From Paenibacillus sp. (GTDB lineage: Bacteria; Bacillota; Bacilli; Paenibacillales; YIM-B00363): a stretch of DNA of 64,000 nucleotides. The notes beneath the pieces were generated by a model. The model worked only from the letters and a program-made list of their open reading frames with translations, was not told the origin of the DNA and did not search any database. A program made the translations under genes and the position numbers. Where the stretch lies: contig NZ_DASQNA010000025.1 in the NCBI RefSeq assembly GCF_035645195.1, positions 1 to 64,000 of the forward strand. The letters run 5' to 3'. Of the stretch, positions 54,591-61,697 are shown in pieces. Every line of letters starts with the position of its first letter. Position 1 is the stretch's first letter.

Positions 54591-54613
54591 CTCGGTTCAC
54601 CGCTTTCGCTTCG

Positions 54614-55516
54614 TTAATCCTGCGCGTACACGATTCTTCGTTTCAGGAACAGGTAAGCGATCCCTAAGAACGCCCCGATTCCCGCGCAGTACAGCCATGC
54701 CAGCGCGCTGCTGTAGCCGAAGCGCACCTGCGCGAAGGCCGTGTTGTAAATCATTAAAATGACCCCGTTCCCGTAATCCGTGAACGTATCGATGATCGTG
54801 TAGACGACGTTGAGCAGCAGGATCGGCGTCAACATCGGCAGCGTAATTTTCCAAAATTGCTCCCACGGACGCGCCCCTTCGACGGACGACGCCTCATACA
54901 AGTCCGCGGAAATCGAATGAAGCCCGGCCAAAAACAGCAGCACCTGCACGCCGGAGCGCCACGTCAAATCGAAGATGCGGGCGATGACTTGGTTGAACGC
55001 TTCGATCAGCCTCGGCCCGAGCCCGAGCTCGATCAGCACCCCGTTCAACCCCGACCCGCCGAACAAATAGACGGTCTCGACCCCGCCCCGCATGCCGGAG
55101 GCGAACACGTCCTCCTTCATGATCTGCATCAGCACGCCGGAGGCGATAATGACGGGCAGGAACGCGACGGCGCGCATAAAGCCCCGCCCGCGGAAGTTGT
55201 TCTTCAGCAGCACGGCGACGAACAAGCTGTAGATCAAGATCAGCGGGACGCCGTACATGATGTTCACGAAGGAATTCGCCGCTTCGCGAACGAACTGCGG
55301 GTCTCTGAAGAGCGCGTACTCGAAATTGTCCCACCCGACGAACGTCCCCTTCAGCCCTTCCGGCGTCATCTCCATGTTGTGGAAAGCGTAGAGCAGCGAG
55401 GTAACGAAAGGGCGCGCGAAAAACAGCAGAAACCCGACGATCCACGGCAAGACGAAGAGGAAGCCGTACAGCTGCTTTTTCTTCGGGTAAGGCATCGATT
55501 TCAGTCTATGAATCAT
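54614..55516 (-). CDS. CUT1 ABC importer permease (MalF/UgpA-like)
   Basis: A 300-residue permease with six TM segments and the EAA loop LYEASSVEGARPWEQFWKIT, slightly unusual in having Glu instead of Asp before Gly-Ala. The N terminus FLFVLPWIVGFLLFFARP is typical. The ATG has AGGGG about 8 bases upstream; another ATG lies seven codons in. It follows the DUF5696 gene by 12 bases, so the fructan importer genes continue the upstream operon. Confidence 0.9.
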   Translation of the reverse strand: MIHRLKSMPYPKKKQLYGFLFVLPWIVGFLLFFARPFVTSLLYAFHNMEMTPEGLKGTFVGWDNFEYALFRDPQFVREAANSFVNIMYGVPLILIYSLFVAVLLKNNFRGRGFMRAVAFLPVIIASGVLMQIMKEDVFASGMRGGVETVYLFGGSGLNGVLIELGLGPRLIEAFNQVIARIFDLTWRSGVQVLLFLAGLHSISADLYEASSVEGARPWEQFWKITLPMLTPILLLNVVYTIIDTFTDYGNGVILMIYNTAFAQVRFGYSSALAWLYCAGIGAFLGIAYLFLKRRIVYAQD

Positions 55517-55528
55517 GGCACAAGCCCC

Positions 55529-57745
55529 CTATTGAAGTCGGTAGCCGCCCGGTTCGATGCGGTCCCGACCTACGGTCACCGTCTCCTCCGAATAATTGAC
55601 GACGACCGTTTTTCCGTTCGCGAACGTCGTCCGATACGCGCCTTCCGCCACTTTCTCGTGGTCGACGATCGGCTGCCCCATAACGCTCTTCAAGCTATCG
55701 TTCAGCTCCTCGTACTGCGCGGCGGCCGTATCGAGCCAATCGTCGAACCCGCCTCCGTACAGGCCGTCGAATTCGGTGCCGACAAGGCGGCTCGCGTCCC
55801 CGGCGATAAACCGGTACGACGGGTACGTCCCCGTCTCCAGCAGCTTCAGCATGTACCTGCGGGCGTCGCCCTTCAAGTTGATCGGCTCGCCGAAGGCCGG
55901 CCGAAGCCCGCTGATCGCGATGCTGTAGAACGGCACCGATTCGTCCGCGACGTCGAACCCGCTCGACGCGAGCGGCACATCGGCGACATGTTCCGCCGCG
56001 CCTAAAGCATACGCGTTCGCGGCGTCTAACGAGAGGCCTTGTACGCGGCCCGAGATCGAACGCAAGCTGTCCTCCCAGATGCGGCCGGTCTCGTTCTTCG
56101 CGAGCGTCTCCCGGCGGAAGTCGGAGTACACGATCGAACCGATCTGTTCGAGCGCCAGCCGCGTCAGCCCTTTGGCCTGCGCGGCAGCGCCGATCCGCTC
56201 GACGGCTTCCCGCACCGATTCCGGCTTCAGCAAATACCACGGCGCAGCGTCCCGGTCGCGTGTTCCGTTGCTGACCAAGTAGCGGTATTTGAGCGCGGGG
56301 GCGCGGCTGATGCTTCGGACGGCGTCGAAAAATTTGTGGAACCCGCTGCCGTTCCGATACAAGCCGACGGGGTCGACGACGGGGTAGAACGCCACGCCGC
56401 GCGCCTCCAAATCCCGGAGCAGCTCGCGAAACCCGCGCTCTCCTCCGAGCTTCCGCTCCGCTTTCAGCGACGCCGGCACCCGATCCTTCATGCCGCCGGC
56501 CGTCCACCCTTCATAACGGATCGATAAATTACGAATTCCGCGCTCCTGGAGCCGGCTCGCGATCGAGGCGACATCGTCGTAGTCGGTCAACGCTTCGACC
56601 GTCCGGTACGGGATGCCGAGGAACGTCTCCCGCTTCTTCACGCCGCCGAGCAGCTCGATCAGCAGCGGAATCTGCTCTCCGCCGGCGGGAGCCGCCGGCT
56701 TCACGCCCTGCTCCTCGGCGAGGTATTCGCGGTACCTCTCCGCCATGCCCGCGTAATCGGCTTTCTCCCCGGAGAGGAAAAAATACCGAACCTCGAACGA
56801 AGCGGCGCCGGCGCTCGACGCGGACGCGCGGACGACCGATTTCTCGCTCGGGCTTCCTTCCATCACCTTGTTCGTCTCGAACTCCGTCATCGCGAGGTAG
56901 CTCCATACCGCGTTGTATTGATTGTTTTTGCGGCTGACCTCCCCGGCGACGCCGGCCTGGTACGCGCCCTCGCGGATGACGGCGAGCGCCGCCGCGCCGT
57001 TGCGTTTGATGCCGAACACCGGGAGCCGGATTTTCTCGGCGAGCCTGGTTTGCCCTGGCGAAGCGATCGCTTCGTCGCCCCCGTACACCCGCTCGTTATA
57101 GCTGCGGTACATGTTTTTCCCGTTGTTGAAGCGGATGAGCGCGCCGCTGCCGTCGGGCACGAACAAATATCCGTCGTCGCGTATGCTGCCGGCCCCGAAG
57201 AGCGGCAGCAGCCCGATGGTGACGATCCCATATTCGCCGGTTTGTTCGACCCGGTCCGCGGCGATGGCCGCAGAGAACGCATCGTCCGTCAGCCGGTACG
57301 TCACCGGAATCGTAAATCCCGCCTTCGGAAAGCGGAATTCGACCTCGACGCCGCCTTCCACCCGTTTCCAGGCGAACGCGTTCTCCCGGATGCTTCCGGT
57401 ATAGTTGTTTAACTGGAACGGTTTGTTTTGCGCATCCGCGTACTCGACGAGCAGCTGCGCGTGCAAATCTTGCTTTTTCATGCCTTTGGCGATGTCGTCC
57501 GTCTCCCGGTCCTCCGGGTTGCTGCGCCAGACGGCGCCGGAAGCCGCGTCCGTCACCGCCACCTCCGCCGTCGCCGGGTTGAAATCGAGCGCCAGCGCGC
57601 CGTTCTCGGCGACGCGGACGAACCCGTTCGCGGCGGCGGCTCCGCGGGCGGTGTCCGCCGGAGCGCCGGCGGCGCACATCCCCGCGATCATCGCCGCGGC
57701 GAGGGCGAGCGATACCCGCTTTTTCCAAAACTGCAATTGCAGCAA
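55529..57745 (-). CDS. DUF5696 protein, exported, hydrolase-like build, unknown function
   Basis: The 738-residue product has an N-terminal signal (KKRVSLALAAAMIAGMCAAG), a large beta-rich domain (about 40-330) and a C-terminal part (about 345-700) that alternates strands and helices like a TIM barrel. Examples are LGIPYRTVEALTDYDDVASI, RNLSIRYEGWTAGG, GVAFYPVVDPVGL and LTRLALEQIGSIVYSD. This two-part build is like several glycoside hydrolases, so an uncharacterised glycosidase is plausible, but the catalytic residues are not known. The TTG start is chosen because AAAGGAGG lies 8 bases upstream; the longer frame begins inside that site. It sits between a Yip1 gene and permease genes with gaps of 12-30 bases. 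Confidence 0.75.
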   Translation of the reverse strand: MLQLQFWKKRVSLALAAAMIAGMCAAGAPADTARGAAAANGFVRVAENGALALDFNPATAEVAVTDAASGAVWRSNPEDRETDDIAKGMKKQDLHAQLLVEYADAQNKPFQLNNYTGSIRENAFAWKRVEGGVEVEFRFPKAGFTIPVTYRLTDDAFSAAIAADRVEQTGEYGIVTIGLLPLFGAGSIRDDGYLFVPDGSGALIRFNNGKNMYRSYNERVYGGDEAIASPGQTRLAEKIRLPVFGIKRNGAAALAVIREGAYQAGVAGEVSRKNNQYNAVWSYLAMTEFETNKVMEGSPSEKSVVRASASSAGAASFEVRYFFLSGEKADYAGMAERYREYLAEEQGVKPAAPAGGEQIPLLIELLGGVKKRETFLGIPYRTVEALTDYDDVASIASRLQERGIRNLSIRYEGWTAGGMKDRVPASLKAERKLGGERGFRELLRDLEARGVAFYPVVDPVGLYRNGSGFHKFFDAVRSISRAPALKYRYLVSNGTRDRDAAPWYLLKPESVREAVERIGAAAQAKGLTRLALEQIGSIVYSDFRRETLAKNETGRIWEDSLRSISGRVQGLSLDAANAYALGAAEHVADVPLASSGFDVADESVPFYSIAISGLRPAFGEPINLKGDARRYMLKLLETGTYPSYRFIAGDASRLVGTEFDGLYGGGFDDWLDTAAAQYEELNDSLKSVMGQPIVDHEKVAEGAYRTTFANGKTVVVNYSEETVTVGRDRIEPGGYRLQ

Positions 57746-57775
57746 GCTTTGTCCCTCCTTTCCCAAGTCCGGATG

Positions 57776-58381
57776 CTACATTCGGAACAGCAGCTCGTTG
57801 TAAATCGTGTATACGAAGAGCCAAGCCTGTTGAAATAAGGTGTAAAACAGAACGAACAAAAATACGATGATGCCCATAGCCGCGACCGTCAGCGCCAACG
57901 ACTGCACCGTCCGCGCGAAGCCGTAATCGTGTACGATCTGCATGCCGATCAGCAGGAGCGCGCCGCTCCACAGCGTGCCGACCGTCGTCATATAATGGAG
58001 AAATACGCCCTCCTCCCGCAAAAACACGTTGCTCAGCGCCGTCGCAAGCAGGAGGGACGCGACATACGGCACCAGCGCATAAGCGCTGACGATCGCGATT
58101 TGCGCCGCCTTCCCTTCGCCGTCGAGCCAGGTGGCGACTGCCCAATTGCCGACCACCCAGAGACCGAACAGCAGCGCCGTTTTCGCCCCGATCAGCCATA
58201 CGTTCAAATCGTCGGGATCGTTCATGTTGAAGGCGTACCCCGTGTTCTGCCGCTCCATCATCGCCGCCGCGAACCACGCCGCGACGATGACGACGGCTTG
58301 CATGGGCGAGCCTTTGCCTTCGTCTTTGATCGCGCCGAAGCTCTCGAACGGATGAAATACGATTTTAACGAGATTCATCAT
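57776..58381 (-). CDS. Yip1-domain membrane protein
   Basis: A 201-residue protein with five predicted TM segments of the Yip1 type. It starts MMNLVKIVFHPFESFGAIKD, the usual short cytoplasmic entry of bacterial Yip1 proteins, followed by hydrophobic blocks such as LFGLWVVGNWAVATWL and YALVPYVASLLLATALS (the latter with the conserved mid-membrane Pro). Function in bacteria is not established. It overlaps the NHL gene by 4 bases (ATGA) and precedes the DUF5696 gene by 30 bases. Confidence 0.82.
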   Translation of the reverse strand: MMNLVKIVFHPFESFGAIKDEGKGSPMQAVVIVAAWFAAAMMERQNTGYAFNMNDPDDLNVWLIGAKTALLFGLWVVGNWAVATWLDGEGKAAQIAIVSAYALVPYVASLLLATALSNVFLREEGVFLHYMTTVGTLWSGALLLIGMQIVHDYGFARTVQSLALTVAAMGIIVFLFVLFYTLFQQAWLFVYTIYNELLFRM

Positions 58382-59898
58382 AGCGCTCGTTCCCCCTTGG
58401 CCCCCGCTTCAGCCCGCGGGCCGGCCTGCGCGCCGGCCCGCGCGGCGAGGGCGGCGCGAAGCGCGCGAATCGCTTTGTAGGCGTAACGGCCGGCGATCGC
58501 CGCGAGCAGCGCCGTCATCGCGATCGGCAAATTCGCCCGCACCGCGTCGATCCGAAGATACGCGAAGCTGTCCGAGTAGCCCGACCGGTCCGCCCCTAGC
58601 TTGTAGTAATGCATGGCGGCGCGGTAATCCCCCTGCTTCTCGAGCGCTTTGGCGATCCCGACGTACGCGATGCGATTATGGACGTTCCGGACGACGACGT
58701 CCCGCCACACGTCCGCGGCTTGTTCGTACAGCCCTTCGTTGTACAGCAGCGTAGCCTTGTAGACGAGCTCCCCGTACTCCGTCCGGCGGAACGCCGTGAC
58801 GTTCCGTTTGCCCGCGTCCAAGACGACGATCGCATCGCCCCAATACGCGACGGCGGCGGGCTGCAGGAACGTCCCCTGCTGGTTGCCCAGCGCGCCGAAG
58901 ACGGCGACCGGATTGCCTTCCTGGTCGTATTCGAACACCCGGCCGCGGGTGCGGTCGAGCCCGGCGATGAAGCCGTTCCGGTCGACGTCGAGATCGACGA
59001 ACGACGTGTCCAGCGCGACCGCCCCGACGACCGGGACTTCCCGGTCGCCGAAATCGCCGCGGCCGTCGCGCCCTAGAAGTACGTTGTTGCCGAGCGGGTT
59101 CAATTTCTTAATTTCCTCGCGCGAGTTTTTCGTCACGACCGTCGTCGTGTAGACGAAACCGTCCCCTCCGATCGTCACGTTGGAATATTCGATCGGCAGC
59201 AGCTTCGCCATCCCTTCCCGCTGCTCTTTGGACAAGATGCGCTTCCAGAACGTCTCGACGAGGACGGCCGGCGTCACTTCCACCTTGTTGCTGCCGAAGT
59301 AGCCGAGGAACGCCCCGTCGCGGTCGAACTGCATCAAGCCGAAATATTGCCCTTCGGACAGCACGTAAATGCGCCCCGCTCGATCCGCGGTCACTTTCAC
59401 CGGCTTGAACGCGAAATCGTCCGGGATAAGCGCGTGCCTCGGCTTCTCGATGACGAGTTCGACCTCCCCCCGAGGGCCGACGCGCAGGACGCGCCCGTTG
59501 CCGCGGTCGGCTACATACATCGCGCCGTCCGGCCGGACGAAGACGCCGGCAGGCTCCTTCAGCGCCGTTTCGCTGCCCTTGAGCCGGAACGACTCGATCG
59601 CCTCGACCGCTTGGAACCGTTCGTCGACCTTCACGATGCGGTCGTTGCCGGTGTCGGCGATATACAAAAACCCGTCTTCGGCCGCGAATAAGTCCTGCGG
59701 TTCGTCGAAGTGCCCGACGCCCGCGTCCGCTCCGGTATACGCAGCCGCCGGTACGTAGCTGGTCGGCGCCGCCTTCGATTTCCCCCATTCGTCGTACACG
59801 TAAGCTTGGTAAGGCGCCTCGGCCCGCGCCGCCGGCAGGCAGAACAGCAAGGACGGAAGGAGCGCGGCGGCGGCGAGCAAACAACATTTCATTTTCAT
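58378..59898 (-). CDS. exported NHL/beta-propeller protein with TPR-like segment and C-terminal membrane anchor
   Basis: The 506-residue protein has a signal peptide (MKMKCCLLAAAALLPSLLF, cleavage after about 26). NHL-type repeats lie at about 60-370 (DLFAAEDGFLYIADTGNDRI; GVFVRPDGAMYVADRGNGRV; VDLDVDRNGFIAGLDRTRG). A helical TPR-like stretch follows at about 385-440 (LLYNEGLYEQAADVWRDVV; GIAKALEKQGDYRAAMHYYK) and one TM segment at about 458-476 before a basic/alanine-rich tail. It should therefore be displayed outside with the propeller free, as a binding or scaffold unit. It is coupled to Yip1 by a 4-base overlap. A gluconolactonase-like enzyme role is possible, but no metal site is evident. 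Confidence 0.8.
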   Translation of the reverse strand: MKMKCCLLAAAALLPSLLFCLPAARAEAPYQAYVYDEWGKSKAAPTSYVPAAAYTGADAGVGHFDEPQDLFAAEDGFLYIADTGNDRIVKVDERFQAVEAIESFRLKGSETALKEPAGVFVRPDGAMYVADRGNGRVLRVGPRGEVELVIEKPRHALIPDDFAFKPVKVTADRAGRIYVLSEGQYFGLMQFDRDGAFLGYFGSNKVEVTPAVLVETFWKRILSKEQREGMAKLLPIEYSNVTIGGDGFVYTTTVVTKNSREEIKKLNPLGNNVLLGRDGRGDFGDREVPVVGAVALDTSFVDLDVDRNGFIAGLDRTRGRVFEYDQEGNPVAVFGALGNQQGTFLQPAAVAYWGDAIVVLDAGKRNVTAFRRTEYGELVYKATLLYNEGLYEQAADVWRDVVVRNVHNRIAYVGIAKALEKQGDYRAAMHYYKLGADRSGYSDSFAYLRIDAVRANLPIAMTALLAAIAGRYAYKAIRALRAALAARAGAQAGPRAEAGAKGERAL

Positions 59899-59914
59899 GA
59901 CCTCTGCCTCTCCC

Positions 59915-60784
59915 TCACTTGATTCCGGCGAACGTCATCGTCTCGACGACTTTGCGCTGGAGCAGCACGAAGACGACGATCGGCGGAAGCATCAGAATGA
60001 CCGACGCCGCGGCTCCGGCGCCCATGCGGGCGATCGGGTCGCCCGCGACGATTTGCTCCAGCGCCATGCGGAACACCTTCAGCGACTCGCTGTACACCAG
60101 CTCCTTCGGCGAATAATTCCACAGGTTGATGAACTGGAAAATGACGACCGTCATGATCGCCGGCTTCGTATTCGGCCAGACGATGCGGAAGAACGTCGCG
60201 AATTCGTTCGCCCCGTCGATCCGCGCCGCTTCCAAAATCGCGTCGGGCAGCTGCTCGATGAACTGCTTCATAAGAAACAGCCCGAGCGAAGCGCCGATCC
60301 AAGGCAGAATCAGCGCGGCGTACGTGTTGACCAGCTTCAGCTCCGACATCAGAATGAATTGCGGCACGAACGTCACCTGCGGCACGAACATGAGCGCCAT
60401 GACGATGACGGAGAAGATCGCGTTCCGACCGGGGAACCGGTGCTTCGCCAGCGGATATGCGGCCATCGCGGCGAACGCGACGTGGAGAACGGTGCCGACG
60501 ACCGCCACCAATGTCGTATTGAACAAATAGCGGAACAGGGGCACCCACATATTGGTGGCGAGTTGAAACAAATCCCCGTAATTCGCGAGCGTCGGCCGCG
60601 CGACGGAGAACCGAGGCGGAAACTGCATCAGCTCGTCGATCGGCTTGAAGGACGTAATGACGGCGAACGCGAACGGCAGCGCCGAGAACAGTCCGAGCAG
60701 CGCGACGAAGCCGAAGACGAACGCGTTGCCGGCGAGCGAGCGCCGGGCCCGAATGCCGGCCTTGTTGCGAACGATGCGTATCAT
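59915..60784 (-). CDS. CUT1 ABC importer permease (MalG-like)
   Basis: A 289-residue permease with six TM segments and the EAA loop AILEAARIDGANEFATFFRI. The ATG has GGAGGG about 7 bases upstream and lies 16 bases after the preceding permease gene. Sixteen bases later follows the NHL gene, so the importer and the NHL/Yip1/DUF5696 genes are one transcript. Confidence 0.9.
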   Translation of the reverse strand: MIRIVRNKAGIRARRSLAGNAFVFGFVALLGLFSALPFAFAVITSFKPIDELMQFPPRFSVARPTLANYGDLFQLATNMWVPLFRYLFNTTLVAVVGTVLHVAFAAMAAYPLAKHRFPGRNAIFSVIVMALMFVPQVTFVPQFILMSELKLVNTYAALILPWIGASLGLFLMKQFIEQLPDAILEAARIDGANEFATFFRIVWPNTKPAIMTVVIFQFINLWNYSPKELVYSESLKVFRMALEQIVAGDPIARMGAGAAASVILMLPPIVVFVLLQRKVVETMTFAGIK

Positions 60785-60800
60785 AAGGCGCCCTCCTTCG

Positions 60801-61697
60801 TCATATTCCCACTTTGTGCAGCAGCTTCGTCACCGTCCGGTTCGTCGCGACCATCATCGCGAACAGGACGACGGCCATCGCCGACGCATAGCCCATTTCG
60901 TACCGGATGCTGCCGAAGTCCATAATGTGCGTGACGATCGTCTCCCCCGCGTACTCGGTGCTCGGGAAGCCGGCGAGCTGAATCGAGACGTCGGCGACGC
61001 CGAACGAGATGACGATTTGCATGACCGCGCCGAACACGAGCTGCGGAATCATCGAAGGCAGCGTAATATACCACAGCTCTTGGAACCGGTTTTGGATGCC
61101 GTCGACGACCCCCGCTTCGTACAGACTCGGGTCGACCGTCTGCAGCCCCGCGACGAACGCCAGGAAGCTAATGCCCATGCTCATCCACAGCTGCACCAGA
61201 ATAAGAACGCCCAGCAAATAATTTTGGTCGATCAACCACGCGACGGGCTCGCTGACGATCCCGAGGCTGAGCAGCGTGCCGTTCAAATATCCGTAAGCGT
61301 CGGGACTGAAAATGAGCCGCCACATCGGATAGACGGAGACGCCGACGATGGCGGGGATGTAAAACAGCACCATCGCGATCGACCGGATCGTCCGCGACAA
61401 ATCGTTGATGATCCAAGCGACGACGAAGCTGAGCACGTAGCTGACCGGCCCCGTCACGAAGGCGAACAGCATCGTGTTTTTCAGCGCGACGATGAACACG
61501 TCGTCGTCCAAAAACAGTCGGATGTAGTTGTACCAGCCGATGAACCGCGGCGGTTCGATCAGGTTGAAGTACGTAAATCCGAGCGCGATCGACAGCGCCA
61601 CCGGCACGATGGTGAACGCGATAAAGAAAATCATGTACGGGGCCATTAACAAGTAACTTTCCCGGTGTTTGCCGAGTGCGGACGCCCAGCCTCTCAT
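60801..61697 (-). CDS. CUT1 ABC importer permease (MalF-like)
   Basis: A 298-residue permease with six TM segments. The EAA loop LYEAGVVDGIQNRFQELWYI carries a short insertion compared with other permeases here. It overlaps the 3' end of the binding-protein gene by 4 bases, so stoichiometric translation is likely. It begins MRGWASALGKHRESYLLMAP. Confidence 0.9.
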   Translation of the reverse strand: MRGWASALGKHRESYLLMAPYMIFFIAFTIVPVALSIALGFTYFNLIEPPRFIGWYNYIRLFLDDDVFIVALKNTMLFAFVTGPVSYVLSFVVAWIINDLSRTIRSIAMVLFYIPAIVGVSVYPMWRLIFSPDAYGYLNGTLLSLGIVSEPVAWLIDQNYLLGVLILVQLWMSMGISFLAFVAGLQTVDPSLYEAGVVDGIQNRFQELWYITLPSMIPQLVFGAVMQIVISFGVADVSIQLAGFPSTEYAGETIVTHIMDFGSIRYEMGYASAMAVVLFAMMVATNRTVTKLLHKVGI